Positions 47,161 to 55,395 of a DNA stretch of 64,000 bases are shown here, piece after piece. The stretch covers positions 806,001 to 870,000 of the forward strand of contig NZ_CP114264.1 of NCBI RefSeq assembly GCF_027105055.1, given 5' to 3'. Each line of letters opens with the position of its first letter. The stretch's first letter is position 1. The DNA comes from Acinetobacter sp. TR3. GTDB taxonomy: Bacteria; Pseudomonadota; Gammaproteobacteria; Pseudomonadales; Moraxellaceae. The translations under genes were made by a program, and so were the position numbers. The notes under the pieces were generated by a model. The model had not been told where the DNA came from and did no database searches. It saw nothing but the letters and a program-made list of their open reading frames with translations.

Positions 47161-47778
47161 TTAAAATGGTATTTGAGTGAGTTGATTTAAAAAGTGCGGC
47201 AGCACTTTAGGTTCTAATAAAATTGTCATGACAACACCATACGCTGCTCCCCATAAGTGAGCACTATGGTTGATATTTGTGTTGCCTCTTTTGCCAGACC
47301 AAATACTATAAGCGACATATAAAATGGCAAAAATAATCGCAGGAACGGGAATAAAGAAAACGAAAATGAGCTTCCATGGTTGAAACAGAATATAAGCAAA
47401 CAATACTGCAGAAACAGCACCAGACGCACCTAAACTTGCCCAATGAATATCATGTCGATGTTTTAAATAACTTGGTAAAATTGCTGCAATTAATCCACCT
47501 AAATAAAATAAGACAAAGCCTGTGTCATAAAAAAACTGACGATAAAAGCTTTCTATAATATTGCCAAAGAAGAACAGCGTGATCATGTTAAAGAGTAAAT
47601 GAGTACCATCAGCATGAACAAAACCATGTGTGATAAAGCGGTCATACTGTCCACGTTGCAGTGCAGGTGGCCAAAAAATTAAACGATTCATCACCGTTTG
47701 ATTTGAGAAGGCTAACAAGGAAATCGCAACTGTAATGATGATCAGTGTCACAGTATGACTAAAGGGTAGATGTAACAT
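47161..47778 (-). CDS. Rhomboid-family intramembrane serine protease
   Basis: 205 aa, about six membrane segments. The catalytic Ser is in SLGASGAVSA (GASG, about residues 115-124). The catalytic His is in NHSAHLWGAAYG (about 170-181). THLLFNMITLFFFG (HxxxN, about 59-72) gives the oxyanion site. The family cleaves transmembrane segments within the inner membrane; the substrate is unknown. It is a compact six-helix form like bacterial GlpG-type cores. All key residues are present, unlike the second rhomboid gene at 57.9-58.7 kb. Confidence 0.9.
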   Translation of the reverse strand: MLHLPFSHTVTLIIITVAISLLAFSNQTVMNRLIFWPPALQRGQYDRFITHGFVHADGTHLLFNMITLFFFGNIIESFYRQFFYDTGFVLFYLGGLIAAILPSYLKHRHDIHWASLGASGAVSAVLFAYILFQPWKLIFVFFIPVPAIIFAILYVAYSIWSGKRGNTNINHSAHLWGAAYGVVMTILLEPKVLPHFLNQLTQIPF

Positions 47779-47932
47779 AAATGTTTTAAAATTGATCAGT
47801 GTCTTAGCAATAATGCCATCAAAAACTTAATAAACAATGATCTTGCATAGAATTCCTACAAAAATGGTTGATTTTTTTTTATTACACTCCATCTTCGGTT
47901 AAGATAACGACATCAGCTTGAGGAATATTGTT

Positions 47933-48571
47933 ATGTCGACTGAGAACACCAACACTGCCATTGCAGAAGAAATCCCAAACCTTTTGATTACTCCATCTGC
48001 GCAAGAGTATTTAAGTGATTTATTATCAAAGCAAAATACTCCAGGGATTGGCGTTCGTGTTTTTGTAGAGCATCCAGGTACACCGCGTGCAGAATGTTGT
48101 ATGGCATATAGCGCACCTGATGAAGTGGTACCAACAGACTACAAACAGGAATATCCTGATTTTCCTGCTTATGTTGATGCACCATCCATTCCATATTTAT
48201 TAGATGCTGTCATTGACTACAACAAAGATCGTTTTGGTGGTCAATTAACTTTCCGTGCACCAAATTCGAAAGTGCCGCGTGTTGGCCCAGATGCATCAAT
48301 TGAAGAACGAATTACCTATATTTTACAATCTGAGATCAATCCAGGTTTAGAAGGTCATGGCGGTAATTGTAGTTTAGTTGAAGTAAAAGATGATCCTGAG
48401 CATGGGCTTACTGCTGTATTAAAATTTGGTGGTGGTTGCCAAGGTTGCTCAGCAATTGATGTTACCCTTAAACAAGGTGTTGAAACGACATTACAACAGC
48501 ATGTTCCAGAATTAAAGCGTGTGGTTGACCAAACTGATCACTCTCAGTCAGAAGGTGCGTACTTCAAGTAA
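47933..48571 (+). CDS. nfuA: Fe-S biogenesis scaffold/carrier protein
   Basis: 212 aa. An N-terminal A-type-like domain ([13 protein letters not shown]) and a C-terminal Nfu domain whose CxxC motif [19 protein letters not shown] (about residues 169-187) holds a 4Fe-4S cluster at the dimer interface. It delivers clusters to client enzymes under oxidative or iron stress. I chose the ATG at 47933 because GAGGA lies 8 nt upstream and the start then matches other NfuA proteins. A single gene with its own terminator. Confidence 0.95.
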   Translation: MSTENTNTAIAEEIPNLLITPSAQEYLSDLLSKQNTPGIGVRVFVEHPGTPRAECCMAYSAPDEVVPTDYKQEYPDFPAYVDAPSIPYLLDAVIDYNKDRFGGQLTFRAPNSKVPRVGPDASIEERITYILQSEINPGLEGHGGNCSLVEVKDDPEHGLTAVLKFGGGCQGCSAIDVTLKQGVETTLQQHVPELKRVVDQTDHSQSEGAYFK

Positions 48572-48596
48572 TAAAACTTGAAATTTATTGCATTAT

Positions 48597-48620
48597 AAAA
48601 GCCCTGAATAGGGCTTTTTT
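48597..48620 (+). terminator. nfuA terminator
   Basis: AAAAGCCCT-GAAT-AGGGCTTTTTT, a classical intrinsic terminator 26 bp after the stop. Confidence 0.9.
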
Positions 48621-48695
48621 ATTGTTTATTTAGTCAAATTTTATTTGATCATTATGTTCGTGAATGTGTAAGTTGAATTAAATAATGAAAATACA

Positions 48696-48714
48696 AATAA
48701 TAATTATTATCATT
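48696..48714 (+). promoter_or_regulatory. Fur box upstream of the TonB-dependent receptor
   Basis: AATAATAATTATTATCAT closely resembles the 19-bp Fur consensus GATAATGATAATCATTATC, about 85 bp before the receptor start. It implies repression when iron is plentiful. Confidence 0.65.
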
Positions 48715-48797
48715 TATATTGAGTTTTATTGTTTCTTTGTTAGAATCTAGCGTAGTTTTTTAGCAAATCTTATGATTTATCCTAATTAGGTGGGAAT

Positions 48798-51065
48798 ATG
48801 TCTAATAAAATAGCACGCCATACATTACTCGCGACTTCGATTCTGAGTGGCATGATGACGTTTGCATATGCAGCAGAAACTACAGTTAATCAAAGTGGAT
48901 TGGTTGAAAAATCAAATGAAAACGATGTTGTTAAACTGGAGACAATTGTTCTAACAGCAGAGGAACAAATTAAACAATCTCTCGGAGTTTCTAAGATCAC
49001 TGCTGAAGATTTAGAAAAAATTCCAGTACGTAATGATATTTCTGAATACGTTCGTCGTATGCCAGGCGTTAACTTAACAGGGAATAGTGCAACAGGTCAG
49101 CGTGGAAATAATCGTCAAATTGATATTCGTGGTATGGGGCCTGAGAATACACTCATTTTGATTGATGGAAAGCCTGTTTCCTCACGTAACTCTGTACGCT
49201 ATGGTTGGAAAGGAGAGCGTGACACACGGGGAGATTCAAATTGGGTACCAGTAGAAGCAATCGAGTCTATTGAGGTTTTACGAGGTCCAGCAGCAGCTCG
49301 TTATGGTTCTGGAGCGGCGGGTGGTGTCGTCAATATTATTACTAAGAAAGTAACGAATGAGACACATGGTTCCATTGAGCTATATAGCAATCAACCTGAA
49401 GATTCAAAAGAAGGCGATTCTACTCGAGCAAGTTTCAATCTAAGTGGTCCAATCATTAAAGACATTTTATCTTATCGTTTATATGGTAATTACAATAAAA
49501 CTGATGCAGATGCAGTAGATATTAATAAATCAATTGGCAGTCAGGCTGCTGGTCGAGAAGGGGTTAAAAATAAAGATATTGCTGGGCGCTTAGCTTGGCA
49601 AGCAACTGATGAACAAACAGTATTGCTTGATATTTCTTCTGGTCGCCAAGGCAATATTTATTCTGGAGACTCTCAATTAAATTCAAATGCAGAAACCGAT
49701 CCAATTCTTTCTCAACTTATCGGGAAAGAAACCAATACCATGTATCGAGATAGCTTGGCGCTAACTCATGAAGGAGATTGGGATTGGGGCAAAAGCAAAT
49801 TGGTTGCGCAGTACGATAAAACACGTAATAAAAGACTTCCAGAGGGTTTAGCAGGAAGTGTTGAAGGAAAAATTAATAATTTAAATGATCGTGTTACATC
49901 TAAACTAGACACTTTTAGATTGAATGGTGAGCTAAATATTCCACTTGAGTATTATCTACCCCAAGCATTGACCTTAGGTGTCGAATGGGTGGAAGATAAA
50001 TTCACTGATCGGACTTCTACAATACAAGGCAAGGATCAAAGTGGTGCTGGCTATGGCGATCAGCTTGCTAAAGGTGATCGTAGTAAAATGGAATCACGAA
50101 TTGCATCGGCATATATTGAAGATAATTTCAAACTTACAGATATGACCGATGTTGTGGTCGGTTTACGTTTTGATGATCACAGTAAATCAGGCTCAAACTG
50201 GAGTCCAAGTTTAAACATAACGCAAAAACTAAATGATCATTTTACTTTGAAAGGGGGGATTGCCAAAGCCTATAAAGCCCCGAATATGTACCAAAATGCT
50301 GAAGGTTATTTATTAAGTACCAATGGTAATGGTTGTCCAGCAAATATTGCTTCGCGCTGTTTATTACAAGGTAATGGCGATTTAAAACCAGAAACTTCAA
50401 TCAACAAAGAAATTGGGATTCAATTCCAAAAAGATGTTGTGAATGCTAGCTTAGCTTGGTTCCGTAATGATTATAAAAATAAGATTGTTGCTGGAACAGA
50501 CATTGTTGGGACTGTGAATGGTTCAAGTACAAGTGCAAATGGAGGGGTTACGCAAACGACTTGGAATATTCTTCGTTGGGATAATACACCAGAGGCATTG
50601 ATTCAAGGGTTTGAAGGGAGTTTAGGACTAGATTATGGCAATATCCGCTGGACCAACAATTTCACTTATATGATGGACTCTAAGGATAAGAAAACAGGAA
50701 ATCCTTTGTCACTTGTTCCAAAGTATACGATTAACTCAATTTTCGATTATGACATTACGGATCAATTGGATGTGAATTTTGTTTACACTCAATATGGTCG
50801 TCAAAAATCACGTCAATTCGCAGAAAATAGGATTGAAGCAGGTGTGGGTTCAGGTGGTACAAGTAGTGCGATTAAGCCAAGTGATGTAAAAAGTTATAGC
50901 TTAGTCGGTTTAAATATGGGCTATAAATTTAACAGTCAATTCAGCACTCGTCTTGGTGTAAGTAATTTATTTGATAAACAAATTTTAAGAGATAGTAACT
51001 CAATCAGTCAAACATATAACGAACCGGGTCGGGCTTATTATGCAAGTTTAAAATATTCATTCTAA
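48798..51065 (+). CDS. TonB-dependent siderophore receptor, FepA/PirA-like
   Basis: 755-aa outer-membrane gated channel. A signal peptide (about 1-26, ending TFAYAA) is followed by a TonB box-like segment KLETIVLTAEE. The plug domain has DISEYVRRMPGVNL, NRQIDIRGMGPENTLILIDG, then SRNSVRYGWKGERDTRGD and VLRGPAAARYGSGAAGG (about residues 165-181), which match FepA/PfeA-type catecholate receptors strongly. A 22-strand barrel follows and ends in aromatic ASLKYSF. It imports ferric siderophores using TonB energy; the exact siderophore is unknown. A Fur box lies upstream. Confidence 0.92.
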   Translation: MSNKIARHTLLATSILSGMMTFAYAAETTVNQSGLVEKSNENDVVKLETIVLTAEEQIKQSLGVSKITAEDLEKIPVRNDISEYVRRMPGVNLTGNSATGQRGNNRQIDIRGMGPENTLILIDGKPVSSRNSVRYGWKGERDTRGDSNWVPVEAIESIEVLRGPAAARYGSGAAGGVVNIITKKVTNETHGSIELYSNQPEDSKEGDSTRASFNLSGPIIKDILSYRLYGNYNKTDADAVDINKSIGSQAAGREGVKNKDIAGRLAWQATDEQTVLLDISSGRQGNIYSGDSQLNSNAETDPILSQLIGKETNTMYRDSLALTHEGDWDWGKSKLVAQYDKTRNKRLPEGLAGSVEGKINNLNDRVTSKLDTFRLNGELNIPLEYYLPQALTLGVEWVEDKFTDRTSTIQGKDQSGAGYGDQLAKGDRSKMESRIASAYIEDNFKLTDMTDVVVGLRFDDHSKSGSNWSPSLNITQKLNDHFTLKGGIAKAYKAPNMYQNAEGYLLSTNGNGCPANIASRCLLQGNGDLKPETSINKEIGIQFQKDVVNASLAWFRNDYKNKIVAGTDIVGTVNGSSTSANGGVTQTTWNILRWDNTPEALIQGFEGSLGLDYGNIRWTNNFTYMMDSKDKKTGNPLSLVPKYTINSIFDYDITDQLDVNFVYTQYGRQKSRQFAENRIEAGVGSGGTSSAIKPSDVKSYSLVGLNMGYKFNSQFSTRLGVSNLFDKQILRDSNSISQTYNEPGRAYYASLKYSF

Positions 51066-51080
51066 GCAAACAACGATAAA

Positions 51081-51109
51081 GCAAGGCACTTTAAGTGCCT
51101 TGTTTTTTT
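51081..51109. terminator. Terminator shared by the receptor gene and the convergent gene
   Basis: CAAGGCACTT/AAGTGCCTTG followed by T7 on the plus strand. It overlaps the last codons of the minus-strand 51091-52101 gene, so it is tightly packed. Confidence 0.85.
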
Positions 51110-52101
51110 AGTATTTCATTGACTTGTTCTGAGTAATAAAATTTTTCTAGATGTGCGCGTGCACGTTGTTTTAAATATCCAGTTTGAATCACTTGCTGTA
51201 GCACGGGCGTGAGTAAGTTATTTAATTCATTCTGAATTAAATCTTCATCAATATTTAGATCACGCAGTAACAAATCGAAAGTTCTCTCTTGGTTTCTTGC
51301 GTACCACGCATAGACTCCATCATGAATCTGCTGTTTCAAGTAAGGCGTTTGGCGAATATGATCCCAAATTTCATGACCTAATCCCACGGTTTTAGGTAAG
51401 TCTTGAACTTCAAAGTAGTTTCGTAATACTGAAATCGGCATCAGTTTAATTTTATGCCAAAGATTTGCTTGGAAGTGATAGAGCTTGTCATCATTAAAAT
51501 GTTGATTTAAAACTCTTTCACTCATTTGGCTGATCTTTAAAATATTCTTTTGCAGATAATGTCCAATGGTCTCATTGAGATTTGAATCTGTGACTGACTC
51601 TAAAACGGATTTACCCATTTTCATAAAATGCCCTACGCCAGGAACGCGTTTAGACATGACTGAATTATCTAGATAATCTTGAATTGAATGCTGGATAAGC
51701 TGCGTAATCAGAGCTGAAAAAGCAGGGTTGTTGACGATGGTCTTAATTAAATCTTGGCGATGTCTCGTTTTGCTCGCAACATATTGTGCAATTGAGTCGA
51801 TGGTCAATACAGGAATAACCTCTTCAATCCTGGTGGTATCATTGAGTGGATGAATGAGAGCGAAACGAATATGTTCAGCAATTTGCTCAATTAAAAATGA
51901 ACTGGCTGGCGTAGCGAGAATTTGTTTCTCGATCAGTTTAAAAATCTGTTCAAATGACCAAATATGTTGTAGTTGTTGTAAACGTAACCAATGATATAAC
52001 TGTTTAAATTCATATTGAATCGTTTCGGTTTGTGCAAACTCTTGATCTAGAAAATCAAGTTGTGCATCTATTAATTGTTCTATCATTGGATGTTTAGACA
52101 T
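51091..52101 (-). CDS. Hypothetical helical protein
   Basis: 336 aa, predicted almost entirely helical and soluble, with no signal peptide and no recognised motif. It is Gln/Leu/Ile rich. The most patterned region is SKRVPGVGHFMKMGKSVLES (about residues 153-172). It looks like a conserved Acinetobacter protein of unknown function. It lies upstream (in transcription order, downstream) of the lipase-like gene with a 24-bp gap, so the two are probably one transcript. Confidence 0.75.
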   Translation of the reverse strand: MSKHPMIEQLIDAQLDFLDQEFAQTETIQYEFKQLYHWLRLQQLQHIWSFEQIFKLIEKQILATPASSFLIEQIAEHIRFALIHPLNDTTRIEEVIPVLTIDSIAQYVASKTRHRQDLIKTIVNNPAFSALITQLIQHSIQDYLDNSVMSKRVPGVGHFMKMGKSVLESVTDSNLNETIGHYLQKNILKISQMSERVLNQHFNDDKLYHFQANLWHKIKLMPISVLRNYFEVQDLPKTVGLGHEIWDHIRQTPYLKQQIHDGVYAWYARNQERTFDLLLRDLNIDEDLIQNELNNLLTPVLQQVIQTGYLKQRARAHLEKFYYSEQVNEILKKQGT

Positions 52102-52125
52102 AAAATCTCAAATTCTTAATTAAGT

Positions 52126-53139
52126 TTATGGTGAAGGGGCAGTTGCAGGCTTTTGTGTTTGGATCTTGCTCAAGAACGGTAAATATTGTTGAACGACCAA
52201 TTGATCTGCTTCCAAGATGGGCATATGCCCCACATTATCTAAAATCACAGGTGCTTGCGCATTTTTCAATAATGATTTTAACTCAGGTGCTACTTCGACA
52301 TTAATAATTTTATCTTGCTTACCCCATAAAATCAGGGTGGGAGCATCAATTGATTTTGCAAGCAGAGCAAAAGAATCAGGGGTAAATAATTTATTGAGTG
52401 CGATCACTTGATCTACCATCTTCTGTGTTTGCTCAACTTGACCAATCATCATTTTTTCCTGTGCTTGAGCAATTTCTTTTGGAATAAATGGCGGAGCATA
52501 CATCGCCTGTTGCATCAAGAAATTAAAGTCACCTTTTTTACTGACGATCATATTTTTCACATGGTTCGGATCTTTGAGATAAGGTGTTGTTGCTGACTTA
52601 TATACACCTGCCGCATCAACCAAGAATAGGCTTTTCGTTTCAAAAGGATATTGACCTGCGTATAGCATTGCAATCGATCCACCAAGTGAGTGACCTGCAA
52701 TATGTGCTGGACCTGTCAAATTTGCGGCTTCGATAAAACGACGTAATTTTTCAGTCACATTCGGAACTGAATAATCAAAGTCTTTAGGAACTTGCGTTTC
52801 GCCACTTGCAGGTAAGTCAGGGATAATAACATGGTAATTTGCCGTTAATGCATGTGCGACACGATTCCAGTTATCACGACTACCTGCTAAACCGTGAATT
52901 AAAATGACGATCGGCTTTCCTGCTTGACCACCTTCACTATATGACCACGTAATATCGCCCACTTTTAATGTCTTGGTTTGTAAGCCAGCCCAAGTACGTT
53001 CTTGTTGTAATAAGTTTTGAAAACTCATTTCTATTTCAGCAGCTTGAGTAGAACTTACAGCAATAGTTGCTAAGCTGAATGAGAGCAAAGTGGCAGTGAT
53101 CGTTTTTCGGAATGGTGTTGAAAACAGTGTTTTGATCAT
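52126..53139 (-). CDS. Alpha/beta hydrolase, lipase-like, exported
   Basis: 337 aa. It has a signal peptide (about 1-33, ending in TQAAE). The oxyanion region is VILIHGLAGSRDNWNRVA (about residues 79-96). The nucleophile elbow is AGHSLGGSIAML (GHSLGG, about 148-159). An Asp in TLILWGKQDKI and the His in NVGHMPILEA complete the triad. It probably hydrolyses esters or lipids in the periplasm or outside. It belongs with the downstream hypothetical gene. The substrate cannot be told. Confidence 0.88.
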   Translation of the reverse strand: MIKTLFSTPFRKTITATLLSFSLATIAVSSTQAAEIEMSFQNLLQQERTWAGLQTKTLKVGDITWSYSEGGQAGKPIVILIHGLAGSRDNWNRVAHALTANYHVIIPDLPASGETQVPKDFDYSVPNVTEKLRRFIEAANLTGPAHIAGHSLGGSIAMLYAGQYPFETKSLFLVDAAGVYKSATTPYLKDPNHVKNMIVSKKGDFNFLMQQAMYAPPFIPKEIAQAQEKMMIGQVEQTQKMVDQVIALNKLFTPDSFALLAKSIDAPTLILWGKQDKIINVEVAPELKSLLKNAQAPVILDNVGHMPILEADQLVVQQYLPFLSKIQTQKPATAPSP

Positions 53140-53376
53140 GATTGTTCTATCCTTGATTTATTTTTAAACCAATTGATTATTCTAGAAGTTTGGAGTGGAG
53201 TCATTTGCATAATCTACAGATGTATGGAAATTCTTGCCAATGAAATCATAAATTTTCCACGATTTAACTGATTAAAAGATTACTCATCAATGATGATAGT
53301 TTCTATTTTTGTCAGTGACTTTCGAAGATGCGCACATTAAACTATTTGCTCATGTCAATCATAGATGGATGTACGC

Positions 53377-53991
53377 ATGCTCACCGCTCAAGAAGCCTTA
53401 GAACGTTTAAAATCTGGTAATGCTCGTTTTGTTAAAGGGGAAACGACCCAGCAAAAATTGCTCACTCACCAAGAGCGTGCTGAAATGGCAAGTGAACAAA
53501 ATCCTTTTGCTATCGTCTTAGGATGTTCTGATTCGCGTGTACCTGCCGAAATGGTATTTGATCAAGGTTTAGGTGATTTATTCGTTATCCGAGTTGCTGG
53601 AAATATTGTTGCACCCTCTCAGGTTGGTAGCGTTGAATTTGCAGCAGAGCGTTATGATTGTGCAGTCGTCGTCGTATTAGGTCATAGTCACTGTGGTGCA
53701 ATTCAAGCAACCATTGGTACTCTAATGAATCCTGATCAACCGCCGTCATCAAATTTGATGTCGATTGTGAACCGAGTACGTCCTTCAGTAGAAATTTTGA
53801 TGCAAACTGACTTAAAAGATGATTTGAAAAAATTATCTGCACATGCAGTTCGCTCAAATGTATTTGCTTCTGTTAATCAATTACGTCATGGATCAACCGT
53901 GTTAGAAAACTTAATTGAAAAAGGTAAAATGATCGTGGTTGGGGCAGAATATTCGCTTGAAACAGGTGAAGTGACGTTCTTTGATTTTTAA
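53377..53991 (+). CDS. Beta-class carbonic anhydrase
   Basis: 204 aa. It interconverts CO2 and bicarbonate in the cytoplasm. The zinc ligands are all visible: Cys and Asp-Arg dyad in LGCSDSRVPAE (about residues 47-57), then His and Cys in LGHSHCGAI (about 101-109). The end VVGAEYSLETGEVTFFD is typical. The ATG at 53377 follows GGA by 8 nt and gives the usual MLTAQEALERL start; the in-frame ATG at 53365 is an alternative. Confidence 0.93.
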   Translation: MLTAQEALERLKSGNARFVKGETTQQKLLTHQERAEMASEQNPFAIVLGCSDSRVPAEMVFDQGLGDLFVIRVAGNIVAPSQVGSVEFAAERYDCAVVVVLGHSHCGAIQATIGTLMNPDQPPSSNLMSIVNRVRPSVEILMQTDLKDDLKKLSAHAVRSNVFASVNQLRHGSTVLENLIEKGKMIVVGAEYSLETGEVTFFDF

Positions 53992-54020
53992 TTAAAATCG
54001 AAGACTCTAAAAAATAAGAG

Positions 54021-54041
54021 GTGCCTAAAGGGCACCTTTTA
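54021..54041. terminator. Bidirectional terminator between carbonic anhydrase and tesA
   Basis: GGTGCC-TAAAG-GGCACC with A's before and TTTTAT after, in the convergent gap. It overlaps the tesA stop region. Confidence 0.75.
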
Positions 54042-54654
54042 TATAGGGATAAGCCAAATTTAACAGGATAGGTTGGGCTTTGGCGTTTGGGTGAATTTGA
54101 TCATTTTGGATTAAATGTTTATGTCCCGCGACACCTTCGAGGAAGAAGGGAAGTAATTTGATTTTAAATTGCTGACTTACAACTTTATAATTATTTTCAA
54201 AAGCTGTGCTATAGGCTGTCCCATAATTTGGTGGTATTTTCATACCGAACAGTAAAACTGAAGCTTTCTGTTTTTGGCTGAGTTGTACCAATTGTGCTAA
54301 ATTTTTTTGAATCATTTGGGGGGGGTGACCACGTAAGCCATCATTTCCACCTAACTCAATTACAACAATTTCAGGCTGATAAGTTTGTAATAATTTAGGC
54401 AATCTTGCCAAAGCACCACTTGTAGTTTCACCACTGACGCTTGCATTGACCACTTTATGCTGTTTCGGATACTGTTGATCTAAACGCTGTTGTAATAGGT
54501 TTACCCAGCCTTGTTTGGCATCTATGCCATAACCTGCACTGAGACTGTCACCCAAAATTAAAATAGTCTTTGCTGAAACGAGTGTTGGTAATACGCCAAT
54601 CGTGATGATTCCAAATGTTTTGGATAGCGAAAATAAAACTTTAGATATTTGCAT
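54025..54654 (-). CDS. tesA: Arylesterase / acyl-CoA thioesterase I-like lipase (GDSL)
   Basis: 209 aa exported SGNH hydrolase. The signal peptide ends in LVSA. Block I is ILGDSLSAGYG with the nucleophile Ser (about residues 33-43). Gly is in SGETTSGALARLP, block III is ELGGNDGLRG (about 97-106), and block V is NDQIHPNAKAQ with Asp and His (about 185-195). It hydrolyses thioesters and esters in the periplasm. It is divergent from a YbbA/YbbP-like ABC transporter, as in many Gammaproteobacteria. Confidence 0.92.
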   Translation of the reverse strand: MQISKVLFSLSKTFGIITIGVLPTLVSAKTILILGDSLSAGYGIDAKQGWVNLLQQRLDQQYPKQHKVVNASVSGETTSGALARLPKLLQTYQPEIVVIELGGNDGLRGHPPQMIQKNLAQLVQLSQKQKASVLLFGMKIPPNYGTAYSTAFENNYKVVSQQFKIKLLPFFLEGVAGHKHLIQNDQIHPNAKAQPILLNLAYPYIKGAL

Positions 54655-54690
54655 CGCACTTCAAATTTGTCCTCAAGGATACGTGACATC

Positions 54691-55395
54691 ATGCCACAAC
54701 CGATTATTTCTGCCCAAAAAGTTACACAAAATATCCACATTAATCAGCAAACATTAACCATTTTGAAAAATATTGATTTAGATATTTATCAGGGAGAGCA
54801 GATTGCGATTACGGGGCGTTCAGGTTCTGGCAAATCAACATTATTAGGCATTTTAGCGACGCTTGATCGACCGAGCATGGGGGAGTTATGGGTCTGTGGA
54901 CAAGCGGTACATACCTTAACAGAAGAACAACGTGCTCAAGTTCGCTTAGAAAACATTGGTTTCGTTTTTCAATCTTTTCAGCTTTTACCACAGCTTAGTG
55001 CACTCGAAAATGTGATGTTACCCTTACGTCTTCAACCTGATTTCAATTTTAAGCAAGCTGAAAAAAAGGCATTGCAATGGCTAGAGCGTGTTGGATTAGT
55101 TCGCCAAGCACAGCAAACGCCTAAAGTTTTATCGGGTGGTGAGCAACAACGTGTTGCGATTGCTCGAGCCTTAATTGCTGAGCCTAAGATTATTTTTGCA
55201 GATGAACCGACAGGTAATCTGGATGGGCAAACCGCAGCAGAAATTGAGCAACTGTTATTTGATTTAAACAAAGAACTAGGAACAACTTTAATCCTTGTAA
55301 CGCATGATCAAAATTTGGCAGCCTTGTGTCAACGACATGTCAAATTGCTTGATGGTCAAATCCAAGAAATTATAAAAGTGCAGGAGGGCGTATGA
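54691..55395 (+). CDS. ABC transporter ATP-binding protein, YbbA-like
   Basis: 234 aa. Walker A is GRSGSGKSTLLGILA (about residues 43-57), the Q-loop is VFQSFQLLPQ, the signature is LSGGEQQRVAIARAL (about 143-157), Walker B is IIFADEPTGNLDG, and the H-loop is LVTHDQNL. It is of the LolD/MacB type that pairs with FtsX-like permeases. The start at 54691 is preferred over 54649, since the upstream extension would overlap the divergent tesA start. The downstream gene begins before this one ends (ATGA overlap), so the two form one transporter. Confidence 0.92.
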   Translation: MPQPIISAQKVTQNIHINQQTLTILKNIDLDIYQGEQIAITGRSGSGKSTLLGILATLDRPSMGELWVCGQAVHTLTEEQRAQVRLENIGFVFQSFQLLPQLSALENVMLPLRLQPDFNFKQAEKKALQWLERVGLVRQAQQTPKVLSGGEQQRVAIARALIAEPKIIFADEPTGNLDGQTAAEIEQLLFDLNKELGTTLILVTHDQNLAALCQRHVKLLDGQIQEIIKVQEGV